A DNA stretch of 32,424 bases from an uncultured Pelagibacteraceae bacterium (lineage in GTDB: Bacteria > Pseudomonadota > Alphaproteobacteria > Pelagibacterales > Pelagibacteraceae): the NCBI GenBank assembly GCA_902546375.1, contig CACCJO010000009.1:1-32424 (forward strand), given 5' to 3'. Shown piece by piece: positions 4,647 through 13,633 of the stretch (position 1 is the stretch's first letter; the number at the start of each line of letters is the position of its first letter). Made by a program: the position numbers and the translations under genes. A model generated the notes under the pieces. The model had not been told where the DNA came from and made no database searches. It worked only from the letters and a program-made list of their open reading frames with translations.

Positions 4647-6275
4647 TTATTTAAATTCAAGTTTGCAAAAATCATACACAGTAAAATCATTATTACTGTG
4701 AAGATGGTGTATTCCAATTAAGTTTTTTGAAAATTTAGGTTCTACTATACAATAATTATTCTCAATAAAATTATCTGGATCAAGTTTTTTTATCTCTTGA
4801 ATGTTAACTTTTTCTCCGTAAGTATTAAAACCAAAAGATTGGGCTACTCTAAATAGTTTTTTATTACAACTCAATATTCCACCATTTCGGCCTAAAGATG
4901 GATCAATTATTACTGGATTCTTTTTGAAACTAATCCACTCATTAGTTAATGGGCCCTTTTCTGAATAAAAAATTTGTAATTCGCTTTCATTTCCATGACC
5001 AGTGTTAGAAAAGGTGGTCATTAACCACCAAAAATTATTTAGGTTAAATATGATTGAGTCAGTTGATTTCTTATTTTTCATTATTGTTTTTTCATATTTC
5101 CATTTTAAAGGAAATTCCTCACACTTATAAATTCTTATTTCATTTAAATCACTTGTTTCTGGTAACATGTAATAATTATTTTCATATTCAAAAATATAAG
5201 GAAAAGATAAATGAAAATTTTCTTCAAGCGCCAGTCCTATTCTTTGTGAATTATTTTTGGAAATTTTGTAAACAGAAATTACACCCTTTTTATTTTTAAA
5301 GTTATACTCTTCAACAAATACATAATTTTCTTTTTTATATTTAACAACAAAAGGGTCTGCTAGAAAAGAATTTTTAGGATTTTCTATGACTTTAGATTTG
5401 TAGAAATTAAATTTATCGAAAGTTTCATCTTGAAAACCAATGTGCCAAACTTTATTAAAAATTTTATCTATAATAAATTTTTTTATTTTGTCAAAAGATA
5501 AAGTAAATAAATACTTGGTTGACTCACGAAAGTTTGGAGATTTATACAACCTATTAAAATAAGGGTAATTTTTCATTGATGGGGGAAGTGTGTTTGTTTG
5601 ACTAATTTCATTCAAAATACTTTTCATATAATGATTACTTCTCTCCTTTAATATGATTTGATTCAAAAGATAAAATTGTTCGGTTCTAAAGTTACCTCTT
5701 TTTAAAACGTTGCCACCGTCTAATTCTTCTGTCAAAATTTGTATAGTAAAACCTGTTTTTGGATTTTTTTCATAAACTTCCCAAAAACCTGATGGGCCGC
5801 CTCGATTGACTGAGTTATCGCCATGATGAAAAGAAATTATACCAAATTTTGAGCTGTTTAGGACTTTGCCTTTTAATATACCAGAACCACCTCTTATAAT
5901 TATATCTAAATTTAATGCTTTGATTTTGTCTATGGTTTTATCACTATAATTAAAATTTCTATCATTATTTGATTTTTCAAATTCAACATTTAGTTCTTTT
6001 ATATTTAAGTTTTTTAAATCATATTTTCCGAAATGTTTTTTATACTGAGGATATTTTTTAGAAATCAATTTTTTTTCTAAGATATTTACGATCTTAAATA
6101 AAATTCTGTCAACTATTTTGGATAATCCACCGCTGTAAATAGATTTTCTTTTATTATCAACATTTTGTATTAACAATACTTCTAAGTTAAGATTTGGGTC
6201 TTTTTTTATCCATTTAACTAAATCATTAATATACCAAGAAACTTTTGTTGAGTCTAAAATGATACCAATTTTCAT
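4647..6275 (-). CDS. Formyltransferase-like domain fused to a sugar-hydrolase-like beta-propeller domain
   Basis: This 542-aa cytoplasmic protein probably works in surface polysaccharide or glycolipid modification. The N-terminal part (about 1-230) resembles the formyltransferase fold. It has a conserved core at 149-167 (FHHGDN, then RGGPSGFWEV) and an ELDGG block at 184-188, corresponding to the His and Asp region of methionyl-tRNA formyltransferase. The usual Asn of N-x-H appears to be Ser148, so classical formyl transfer is uncertain. The C-terminal part (about 290-542) has FLADPFVV, an FVEEY block and repeated Tyr/Trp-rich strands typical of five-bladed GH43/GH32-like propellers, as in the N-terminal domain of glucosamine inositolphosphorylceramide transferases. 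It stands alone, just outside the tRNA island, with no sugar-nucleotide genes nearby. The substrate is unknown. Confidence 0.65.
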   Translation of the reverse strand: MKIGIILDSTKVSWYINDLVKWIKKDPNLNLEVLLIQNVDNKRKSIYSGGLSKIVDRILFKIVNILEKKLISKKYPQYKKHFGKYDLKNLNIKELNVEFEKSNNDRNFNYSDKTIDKIKALNLDIIIRGGSGILKGKVLNSSKFGIISFHHGDNSVNRGGPSGFWEVYEKNPKTGFTIQILTEELDGGNVLKRGNFRTEQFYLLNQIILKERSNHYMKSILNEISQTNTLPPSMKNYPYFNRLYKSPNFRESTKYLFTLSFDKIKKFIIDKIFNKVWHIGFQDETFDKFNFYKSKVIENPKNSFLADPFVVKYKKENYVFVEEYNFKNKKGVISVYKISKNNSQRIGLALEENFHLSFPYIFEYENNYYMLPETSDLNEIRIYKCEEFPLKWKYEKTIMKNKKSTDSIIFNLNNFWWLMTTFSNTGHGNESELQIFYSEKGPLTNEWISFKKNPVIIDPSLGRNGGILSCNKKLFRVAQSFGFNTYGEKVNIQEIKKLDPDNFIENNYCIVEPKFSKNLIGIHHLHSNNDFTVYDFCKLEFK

Positions 6276-6384
6276 AATTTATATTTTGATACTTATATAG
6301 TAACTTAAATAGTGGATAAAAAAATTACAATGTAGTAAATTTTTTTATCTTATTCCATCTAGATCTTAGACAGATCCTAGTTTG

Positions 6385-8529
6385 TTAAAATGTACTTACA
6401 ATTTCTAGGTTTGCACCATATTCAGGTATTTGACTCATCAAGCTATAATTAGAATTAATTCTGATATCGAAACCATTTAAATCTCTCTTATAACTCAAAG
6501 ATGCTTTGTCATTATCTAAAGTCATAGCATATTCAATATTGTCTGTCGGTATATAACCAAATCCTAAATATAAAGTATCACTATGAGAATTATCACTTTG
6601 ATTTCTCTCATAAATAGTCATTACAGAAAAACCATCATTTGTTAATATATCAAATCCAATATTTGCTCTTAAATTTTTTGAGTCTTGGCTGATAGATTTT
6701 GTGTATTCCGTAGTTTCCGATAGGTAACGATATTTTGCATCTGAAGACGGACTAAAATCTACTCCAAGCTCTAATCCACCATTTGGTTTAAAAGTAAAAG
6801 TATCAAAATTTAAAATATCACTTATGGTAAAACCAGCAGATATCATTCCAGTTTCAATTTTTTGAGATTTAAAAACTAAAGCTGAAGGACCTTTTTCTCT
6901 ATATGTCGACAATTCTGTATAGCTTAAATCAATTCTGAAATTAGGAGTAATATTAAAATTTTCTTTTTTATATGTTGTTAAGTAGTTAAGTGAACCAAAT
7001 ATTTGTGCACCATCTCTCTCTCCTGTTCTTGTGCTTCCTCCCCCTTTTCTAATATGATCAGTTTTTAAAGTGCTCATTCCAATGATGCCTTCTGTAAATC
7101 TTTTATCATCATGAATAAAAGTTCCATAATAAGATACACTAAAAGAGTCAGTATCTAAACTAGTCCCAGATGTGCCGACATCAACATCGTCTTTACCTAA
7201 TCTAAAAGCATAACCGTATAATCTATTTTCGCTTATCTTTTTATCCATGCCAAGTGTAATACCTCTGGTATTAATTTTCTTTGATGATGAAGTAGATGTG
7301 TCTCCAGTTCTACCAAAACTTACACTACCCTCACTCCAAAATGACCAATCATCTGATAATTTATCTAGAACTTCATTTGTTTTATTTGATATAGGAATAA
7401 TGTTAGAAAGCGATGCCATCATTGAATTAGAAAAATTTAATCTAATATTTTGGTTACTTAATTGATCATTAGTTCTATGTCTTCTTAACCAATACATACG
7501 GTTAAGAACTGGAGTACTTGCTTGAATAGCAATTTGTTTAGCAGTTGCAGTTTGAGACTCAATTGAGCTTAAAATATCTTTACCCTCATCAGAAGTAGTT
7601 ATTGGATCATCACAAGCACCAACGATTATGCTCCAATTACAAGTTAAATCAAATTCATAAACTTCTCCATCCTGATCAATTACAAACATTTTACTTCCAT
7701 CAGAATTAAATGCTGTTTCTCTTGCATTTCCTAAGCCGCTGTAGTTAGATAAATCAAGAGTTCCCTCAAGTGATAGAGTGGAGGTATCAAAAGCTGTTGT
7801 TAGTTTATATTGATTAATTAAATTATCTTCATCGTCAGTTGTATACATTTTAGTGCCGTCGTAATTAAAGACAATTCCGTCTATATAACTGTGATCAGAA
7901 CTTAGGTCTTCAGTATTAATATGAGTAACTCCTGATGTAATGACAAATGGGGTATCAAGTGTGTATTCATTCACTTCACCAGGATTGGCATCACTTTTTT
8001 CATTTCCAGCAACATACATTTTAGTTCCATCATTATTAAACGCAACTGAGGTCGGTCTTTTTTCTTGACCGCCTGTATCAAAACTTTGACCTAAATCAAA
8101 AGTAGTACTTGCAGTATCAATGTCATATGGTGTAGTTAACGTCCATTCAATAATAGTTTTATTATGATCAGCAATAAACATTTTTGTACCATCATTATTA
8201 AATACAACTTGCATAGCTCCATGATTACCAGTGTTTGAAAGTCCTGGTTCGGGATATGAACCTACATCTATACTGGTTCGTAAGGTTGCAGTAGAAATAT
8301 TGTAAGCTGTTGTTAAATCATACTCGTAAACCTTATCTCCTGTTTGCGATGCTTTCATCGATGATGTATACATTTTGGTTCCATCGTTATTAAAAGTTAA
8401 TGCGTGTGTGTTGAAGCCACTTACATTTTCAACTGCTTTACTTCGTACAAGAGTTGGCTCCGCAATAGCTTTAGAAAAAAATAAAGCTAAAAAAAATACA
8501 ATGTAATGAATTTTATAAATACTTTTCAC
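6385..8529 (-). CDS. Autotransporter with beta-propeller-like passenger
   Basis: This is a 714-aa type V secretion protein starting at GTG. An N-terminal signal peptide (about 1-23, ending AIA) is followed by a passenger of five repeats centred on FNNDGTKM(Y/F) near residues 46, 110, 164, 221 and 274, each followed by a W/Y-E/Q-Y-x-L-T-T-x-(Y/F) strand. Such repeats form WD40/NHL-like propellers. Two Cys (about 297, 306) lie at the end of the passenger and may close it. A helical linker (about 320-352, ending YWLRRHR) leads to a C-terminal beta-barrel from about 394 (WSFWSEGSVSFGR) to the final Phe714, the usual outer-membrane barrel terminus. It is probably displayed or released at the cell surface; the ligand is unknown. 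It is monocistronic. Confidence 0.8.
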   Translation of the reverse strand: MKSIYKIHYIVFFLALFFSKAIAEPTLVRSKAVENVSGFNTHALTFNNDGTKMYTSSMKASQTGDKVYEYDLTTAYNISTATLRTSIDVGSYPEPGLSNTGNHGAMQVVFNNDGTKMFIADHNKTIIEWTLTTPYDIDTASTTFDLGQSFDTGGQEKRPTSVAFNNDGTKMYVAGNEKSDANPGEVNEYTLDTPFVITSGVTHINTEDLSSDHSYIDGIVFNYDGTKMYTTDDEDNLINQYKLTTAFDTSTLSLEGTLDLSNYSGLGNARETAFNSDGSKMFVIDQDGEVYEFDLTCNWSIIVGACDDPITTSDEGKDILSSIESQTATAKQIAIQASTPVLNRMYWLRRHRTNDQLSNQNIRLNFSNSMMASLSNIIPISNKTNEVLDKLSDDWSFWSEGSVSFGRTGDTSTSSSKKINTRGITLGMDKKISENRLYGYAFRLGKDDVDVGTSGTSLDTDSFSVSYYGTFIHDDKRFTEGIIGMSTLKTDHIRKGGGSTRTGERDGAQIFGSLNYLTTYKKENFNITPNFRIDLSYTELSTYREKGPSALVFKSQKIETGMISAGFTISDILNFDTFTFKPNGGLELGVDFSPSSDAKYRYLSETTEYTKSISQDSKNLRANIGFDILTNDGFSVMTIYERNQSDNSHSDTLYLGFGYIPTDNIEYAMTLDNDKASLSYKRDLNGFDIRINSNYSLMSQIPEYGANLEIVSTF

Positions 8530-8656
8530 AATTAATCATTAATACCTTAATAAATTCAAAAAATGAGTGTTAAAAATGTTAAAACATTACAATTCAAATG
8601 TCTAGGTAGGACAAAATTCATGATGAATATATATCTTTAATAGTTATTATTATTCA

Positions 8657-8866
8657 ATGAAAAGCAATATTGTTAAATCTCACTTAAAAAAAAAGTCACA
8701 GGCAAAGCTTGCTTTATCAATCAGCCTATTTATTGTGCTTTTAACCGCAACTGGATACCTCTTTAATTCTAAAGAAGTAATTTTTCTATTTTATATTTTT
8801 TGTTTTGTATTTATCTACAATTTAGTAATCCAATTTTTATTAGAAAAATTTGATATTAAATCATGA
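8657..8866 (+). CDS. 69-aa membrane protein of unknown function
   Basis: A basic N-terminus with many Lys (1-17) precedes two hydrophobic segments, about residues 18-36 and 41-62. A two-helix hairpin with both ends in the cytoplasm is likely. No family is recognised. The stop codon overlaps the start of the next short frame by 4 nt (ATGA), which suggests the two are translated together. Confidence 0.5.
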   Translation: MKSNIVKSHLKKKSQAKLALSISLFIVLLTATGYLFNSKEVIFLFYIFCFVFIYNLVIQFLLEKFDIKS

Positions 8867-9009
8867 TTAAAACACTTATTAAATTAAAGGTATTAAAATT
8901 TATACTAATAGGTGGTGTATCAACAGCTTATACTTTTAAGAAATATTGTGACCAAAAAAATAAAGAAAAAGTAAAAAAAGACAATAAACCATTGCTTCTT
9001 ACTCGATAA
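8863..9009 (+). CDS. 48-aa hypothetical protein with one hydrophobic stretch
   Basis: This short frame overlaps the preceding gene by ATGA and ends 31 bp before the phosphatase gene. It has a hydrophobic, Gly-containing stretch (VLKFILIGGVSTAYTF, about 10-25) and then a strongly basic, Lys-rich tail. The stretch faintly recalls the first helix of GtrA-like proteins, but there is too little to call it a fragment. It could be a small membrane peptide that works with its neighbour, or a decayed gene. Confidence 0.4.
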   Translation: MIKTLIKLKVLKFILIGGVSTAYTFKKYCDQKNKEKVKKDNKPLLLTR

Positions 9010-9040
9010 AAATTTTCTATTATTTATAGTAATATGAATA

Positions 9041-9841
9041 ATGAAAAAAAAACTTACAATCGTAATTTTTACTGATTTAGATGGATCTCTTTTGCACAGA
9101 GATACTTTTGAATTTGATAGCATCAAAGATTATATAAAAAGTCTTGTAAATAAAGGTGTGATTATTATTCCAAATTCTAGCAAAACAGAAAAAGAAATTA
9201 AAAAATTCAATGAAGAGCTCGGAGTAAATCTACCTTTTATATCAGAAAATGGATCATCTATTCATGGATTAAATTTAATAACCTCTAATTTTCCAGATAA
9301 ACTTGTCCTTAGCCGAGAGAAAGAAGAACTAATTAAGATTTTTGAAAATAAAGTTCCTGAAAAATTGAAAGAAAAATGTTTTCAAATTTCAAAAATGAGT
9401 AAAAAAGAGCAAGAAAATATTTTAGGACAAAAGGATGTGAAACTCAAAGATGCTTTAAATAGAAAGTATACTTTACCTTTTTTATTTAAAGGAGACAAAA
9501 ATGAGAAAAATAAATTATTAAAAATTTTAAATTCTAATTCATTAACGCTTCAAGAAGGTGGGCGTGTTTTAAACCTTTGTGATAATATTAATAAAGTTAA
9601 ATCCATGAATAGAGTTATAAAAATTTTAAAAAAAACTGAGGATAAAATTAAGACCATTGCAGTTGGCGACAATTATAATGATTTAGATATGTTAAAAAGT
9701 TGTGACATACCTTGTTTAGTATTCAATGATCAATTTATTCAAGATCAAATAAACATTGATAATCTTATATTTTCAAACAAGCCATCACCTGAAGGCTGGG
9801 CTGATGTGATCAAAACGGCACTACTTAAATTGGGTTATTAG
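9041..9841 (+). CDS. HAD phosphatase, glucosyl/mannosyl-3-phosphoglycerate phosphatase family
   Basis: This 266-aa phosphatase of the HAD superfamily, Cof/MPGP type, probably removes phosphate from glucosyl-3-phosphoglycerate to give glucosylglycerate, the second step after the synthase that follows it. Motif I is FTDLDGSLL, with nucleophile Asp12 and acid/base Asp14. Ser46 or Ser47 serves motif II. Motif IV is GDNYNDLDML (209-218), with Mg-binding Asp210 and Asp214. The region between motifs forms the C2-type cap that sets substrate choice. The protein is full length for the family. The family also contains mannosyl-3-phosphoglycerate phosphatases, and the glucosyl assignment comes from the neighbouring GpgS-like synthase. 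It is the first gene of a tight three-gene operon. Confidence 0.8.
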   Translation: MKKKLTIVIFTDLDGSLLHRDTFEFDSIKDYIKSLVNKGVIIIPNSSKTEKEIKKFNEELGVNLPFISENGSSIHGLNLITSNFPDKLVLSREKEELIKIFENKVPEKLKEKCFQISKMSKKEQENILGQKDVKLKDALNRKYTLPFLFKGDKNEKNKLLKILNSNSLTLQEGGRVLNLCDNINKVKSMNRVIKILKKTEDKIKTIAVGDNYNDLDMLKSCDIPCLVFNDQFIQDQINIDNLIFSNKPSPEGWADVIKTALLKLGY

Positions 9842-9856
9842 GATAAAAAAACCGCC

Positions 9857-11077
9857 ATGGGTGACTTTTCACAAAATGGAATAATCTCTACTTTGCATGA
9901 CTTTGGAACTAAGTCCACATCAGTCATAGAAAATGAATTACTAAAATTTTCCAAACAAAGAAAAATGGAATTAATTTTACCATGTCTTTATTCTGAATTG
10001 GAGGGAGAAGCTTTACCAAAAATTATTGATGAAATAAGTAAAACTAAATATTTAGATCACATAATTATTGGATTAGATAAAGCAAATGAGGCTCAAGCAA
10101 AAAAAGCTTGGAAATTTTTTAAAAAATTAAAAACCCCCTTTTCTATCCTTTGGAATGATGGTCCAGCATTAAAAAAACTTGATCAAGAGTTAAAGAAAAA
10201 TAATTTGGCTCCAAGTGAGCTAGGAAAAGGCCGGAATGTTTGGTATTGCATTGGTATGTGTATTGCAAGAGATAGTGCTCGTTCAGTTGCTTTACATGAT
10301 TGTGATATAAAAACTTATGATCGGAGAATGCTTGCAAAACTTTTTTATCCTGTTGTAAATCCTCTTTTTAACTTTGAGTTTTGTAAGGGATATTATCCAA
10401 GAGTGGCCAATAACAAAATGAATGGCAGAGTTGCAAGATTACTTGTTTTCCCGTTATTAACAGCTTTAGAGAAAACGATTGGTAAAAGTGATTACTTAAA
10501 CTTTATGAAATCTTTTAAATACCCTTTAGCTGGAGAGTTTTCATTTAGACGAAATGTTTTACCAGAGTTAAGGATTTCGTCTGATTGGGGAATTGAAGTA
10601 GGAATTTTATCCGAAATGCAAAGAAGTTTCTCACCACAGAATATTTGCCAAGTTGATTTAGCTGATACATACGATCATAAACATCAAGTTTTATCTTTGG
10701 ATGATGAAACCAAAGGATTATCTAGAATGTCTATAGATATCATTAAAACATTTATCAAAAAATTAGCTACTCAAGGTAATACCTTTAGTAGAGAAAAATT
10801 TAGATCATTGAAAGCGACATATTACAGATCTGCCTTAGATCTAATTGATATTTATAGAAGTGATGCAGCAATGAATGGTCTAGAATTAGACTCACACACG
10901 GAAGAAAAAGCTGTTGAGTTATTTGCAATAAATATAATGAAAGCTGGAGAAGCATTTATCCAAAATCCCATGGATACTCCTTTTATACCAACGTGGAGCA
11001 GAGTAAAAAGTGCCATACCAGATTTTCTTGGAAGACTTGAAAAAGTAGTTAATGATGATAATAAAAAACATTCTTAA
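9857..11077 (+). CDS. gpgS: Glucosyl-3-phosphoglycerate synthase (GT81)
   Basis: This 406-aa family GT81 glycosyltransferase probably moves glucose from an NDP-glucose to 3-phosphoglycerate, making the precursor of the compatible solute glucosylglycerate. A GT-A core is visible: the nucleotide-sugar region around 38-60 (LILPCLYSELEGEALPKI), a GKGRNVW segment at 123-129 and the metal-binding DxD at 148-150 (HDCDI). FSFRRNVLPEL and the Asp-Trp-Gly-Ile-Glu block near 244-250 match the acceptor side. The C-terminal 100 residues are helical. The gene starts 15 nt after the phosphatase stop, with AGGA overlapping that stop, and its own stop overlaps the next ATG by 1 nt. The organic osmolyte it makes needs no nitrogen, which suits oligotrophic waters. 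Confidence 0.85.
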   Translation: MGDFSQNGIISTLHDFGTKSTSVIENELLKFSKQRKMELILPCLYSELEGEALPKIIDEISKTKYLDHIIIGLDKANEAQAKKAWKFFKKLKTPFSILWNDGPALKKLDQELKKNNLAPSELGKGRNVWYCIGMCIARDSARSVALHDCDIKTYDRRMLAKLFYPVVNPLFNFEFCKGYYPRVANNKMNGRVARLLVFPLLTALEKTIGKSDYLNFMKSFKYPLAGEFSFRRNVLPELRISSDWGIEVGILSEMQRSFSPQNICQVDLADTYDHKHQVLSLDDETKGLSRMSIDIIKTFIKKLATQGNTFSREKFRSLKATYYRSALDLIDIYRSDAAMNGLELDSHTEEKAVELFAINIMKAGEAFIQNPMDTPFIPTWSRVKSAIPDFLGRLEKVVNDDNKKHS

Positions 11078-12801
11078 TGCTATTTCAGAAAAACCAAAAA
11101 AAAATTAGTTCTATACTAAGGACTATTTACAAACCCTCTTTAAATGAAAGAGATATTGATCATTTAAAAGATCAAATAATACAAATAATCAAAAAATTTA
11201 ATCAAAATAATTCAAAAAAAAAACTTACTATCTCAGAAAAAACTTCATTAGTAATATGTTATGGGGATAATGTAAATTCAAATCAAAAAAGTTCTATTCA
11301 AGTTTTTCAAAATTTTTTTAAGAAAAATTTAAAAAAATACTTTGATGCTATTCATTTTTTACCTTTCTATCCTTCCAGTAGTGATAGTGGTTTTGCTGTA
11401 AAAGATCATTATAAGATTGAAAAAAGAATAGGTAGTTGGTCTGATATAAAAAAGATTTCAAAATCTAGTCATGTAATGGCTGATATCGTAATTAATCACT
11501 CATCAGCTAGAGGTTTCTGGTTTAAAAATTTTCTTAAAAAAAAAAGACCTGGTAAAGATTATTTTTTAACTGTTAATTCTAAATTTAACACATCTAAAGT
11601 GGTAAGACCAAGAGATCACAAATTATTAAAAAAAATAGACATCTTTGGAAAATCGGATTTTTTATGGCGTACTTTTAGTGCTGATCAAATAGACTTAGAT
11701 TTTAAGAACCCATCAGTGCTTCTTAGATTTATTAAAATCATGGTTCACCTCGTTAGCAATGGAGTCACAATTTTCAGATTAGATGCTATTGCTTATCTTT
11801 GGAAAAAAAATGGAACCGACTGTATAAATTTAAAACAAACTCATGAAATAGTAAAACTATTGAGACTTATCAGTAATCTCTTAAACGTTGAAACTATAAT
11901 CATTACAGAAACAAATTTGCCAGAAAAAGAAAATTTAAGTTATTTTGGTAAAAATGATGAAGCTAACTGGATTTATAATTTTTCTCTTCCGCCCTTATTA
12001 ATCCATGCTTTTTTATTTGAAAATAGTTCTTATCTCAATAAATGGAGTAAAAAACTTCCCAATGCTAAATTTCAGAATAGTTATTTAAATTTCATTGCAT
12101 CACATGATGGTATTGGCATGAGACCTACTGAAGGAATATTAAACGAAAGATCATTAAGTAATTTTCTTAAAAGACTAAAAAAAAACGGATCAAAATTTTC
12201 GTATAGAAAAATCCAAAATAAATCTAAAAAAGTATATGAAGCTAATATCACTGTTTTTGATGCATTAAAAAAATCAGATGCTGATCCTAATGGGAAATTT
12301 TTTTTAGAACGCTATATTGCAGCTCATGCAATAATGATTTCTTTTGAGGGTGTTCCAGCTATTTATTTCAACTCTTTGTTTGGCAAATCTAATGATGAAG
12401 CAAAATATGTAATTACAGGGAATAATAGAGATATTAATAGATATAAATGGAACTATGAAAATATTACAAAAAATTTAAAAGATAAAAACTCTAAACAAAG
12501 TATTTTTTATCAAAATCTTGGAAAATTATTAGAAATAAAGAGAAAACAAAAAGCATTCCATCCTAATGCTAAAAGATTAAATATCAATCTAGGGTCTAAA
12601 ATTTTTTGTTATGAAAGAATTAGTTTAGATAAAAAACAAACTATAATCTGTATCACAAATCTTTCTACTAAATTACAATATATTAAAATTAATAAAAATT
12701 TGATTAAATATAGAGATTTACTTGGTAGAAAAACATTTTTTACACTTGATAAAAAAATTAAACTAGATCCTTGTCAAACAATCTGGTTGTCTAATAGATA
12801 A
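11077..12801 (+). CDS. GH13_18 sugar phosphorylase, probably glucosylglycerate phosphorylase
   Basis: This 574-aa alpha-amylase-family phosphorylase has an intact catalytic triad: nucleophile Asp236 in FRLDAIAYLWK, acid/base Glu278 in IIITETN and stabiliser Asp344 in ASHDGIG. Subfamily signatures DSGFAVKDHY (103-112) and DIVINHSS (136-143) match sucrose phosphorylase and relatives. The subfamily includes enzymes that cleave sucrose, glucosylglycerol or glucosylglycerate with phosphate, releasing glucose-1-phosphate. Because the two upstream genes make glucosylglycerate, that is the most likely substrate, and the enzyme would recover the solute when salt or carbon stress ends. Start and previous stop share one base (TAATG), so the three proteins are coupled. 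Sucrose phosphorylase is the main alternative. Confidence 0.8.
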   Translation: MLFQKNQKKISSILRTIYKPSLNERDIDHLKDQIIQIIKKFNQNNSKKKLTISEKTSLVICYGDNVNSNQKSSIQVFQNFFKKNLKKYFDAIHFLPFYPSSSDSGFAVKDHYKIEKRIGSWSDIKKISKSSHVMADIVINHSSARGFWFKNFLKKKRPGKDYFLTVNSKFNTSKVVRPRDHKLLKKIDIFGKSDFLWRTFSADQIDLDFKNPSVLLRFIKIMVHLVSNGVTIFRLDAIAYLWKKNGTDCINLKQTHEIVKLLRLISNLLNVETIIITETNLPEKENLSYFGKNDEANWIYNFSLPPLLIHAFLFENSSYLNKWSKKLPNAKFQNSYLNFIASHDGIGMRPTEGILNERSLSNFLKRLKKNGSKFSYRKIQNKSKKVYEANITVFDALKKSDADPNGKFFLERYIAAHAIMISFEGVPAIYFNSLFGKSNDEAKYVITGNNRDINRYKWNYENITKNLKDKNSKQSIFYQNLGKLLEIKRKQKAFHPNAKRLNINLGSKIFCYERISLDKKQTIICITNLSTKLQYIKINKNLIKYRDLLGRKTFFTLDKKIKLDPCQTIWLSNR

Positions 12802-12802
12802 A

Positions 12803-13528
12803 TTATTTTTCCCAATCAAATCTTGGGAAAGAATTAAAAATTTTAAAAATACCATCTGACCATTGATTGCATACTTTTGAATATTCATCATCAGTTATAT
12901 TTAAGCATTTTTGGGAAAGAATTTTATATCCATCTTTTTTATAAACTACAAAATCAATTGGTGGCCCAACAGTTAAGTCACTTTTTAAAGTTGAATCAAT
13001 TGAAATTAAAGCACATCTAGAAGCATCTCCAATTGAAACATCAGGTTTAATTACTCTATCTAAAATTGGCTTACCATATTTAACCTCACCAATTACTAAA
13101 TATGGTTTGCTATCTGCTGGTTTGATATAATTACCCTGTGGATAAACTAAATAAAGCTCCATAGGTTGATCTTTAATTTGTCCACCAACTATAAAAGTTG
13201 ATCCTAATAAAACCGTATCAGTATTAATTCCTTTTGGCATTGAATGTTCAATATTTAAGGACCCAACATAGGAAGCAATTTGATCAAAATCTTTACAAGT
13301 ATTTAAATTTATAATTCCTGACGTATCTTTTAAATCTTTTTCAATAGACTTATATACGGCTTGTGAGGTACCTAAATTTCCTGAAGTAACGATAATTATT
13401 GTTCTATCACCAACATCATAAGTAAACATTTTAGAGTAAATGTTTACGTTATCTAAACCAGCATTTGTTCTTGAGTCTGACGCAAAAACAAGACCATTAT
13501 TTGCTTTTATACCAATACAATAAGTCAT
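12803..13528 (-). CDS. Anbu-type proteasome-like peptidase
   Basis: This 241-aa Ntn-hydrolase is related to HslV and the proteasome beta subunit (COG3484). The catalytic Thr would be residue 2, exposed by methionine removal (MTYCIGIK). Asp18 in ASDSRTNAG and Lys33 in YSKMF complete the set equivalent to Thr1, Asp17 and Lys33 of HslV. No propeptide is present. Anbu proteins assemble into rings and are known to sit with a circularly permuted ATP-grasp ligase, an alpha-E protein and a transglutaminase-like protease. Here only the ATP-grasp gene is adjacent, and it is divergent, across about 105 bp. The 3' end nearly touches the phosphorylase gene end (1 bp), leaving no room for a terminator between them. 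The substrates are unknown. Confidence 0.87.
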   Translation of the reverse strand: MTYCIGIKANNGLVFASDSRTNAGLDNVNIYSKMFTYDVGDRTIIIVTSGNLGTSQAVYKSIEKDLKDTSGIINLNTCKDFDQIASYVGSLNIEHSMPKGINTDTVLLGSTFIVGGQIKDQPMELYLVYPQGNYIKPADSKPYLVIGEVKYGKPILDRVIKPDVSIGDASRCALISIDSTLKSDLTVGPPIDFVVYKKDGYKILSQKCLNITDDEYSKVCNQWSDGIFKIFNSFPRFDWEK

Positions 13529-13633
13529 AATTACTATTATTTAATTTATCATTTATCATACAATTTAAAAATAACATATCTGATATATCTATTATGCAAT
13601 TGATTGTTATTGGGAATTATTAAACATTTAGTT

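Noticed and set aside
6359-6380. Inverted repeat just after the autotransporter stop
   Set aside because: It pairs as CTAGATCT with AGATCCTAG with a bulge, but lacks a T-tract on the minus strand, so I do not call a terminator.
8575-8588. AATGTT/AACATT dyad upstream of the autotransporter
   Set aside because: A short AT-rich dyad is expected by chance at this composition, and no promoter could be placed against it with confidence.
8863-9009. Fragment of a GtrA-like flippase
   Set aside because: Only a single hydrophobic Gly-containing stretch is similar, which is too little to name a family.
13604-13633. TTG start for the ATP-grasp gene
   Set aside because: The ATG at 13634 gives the usual spacing to the AYDGYF block, and the extra residues are not family-like.
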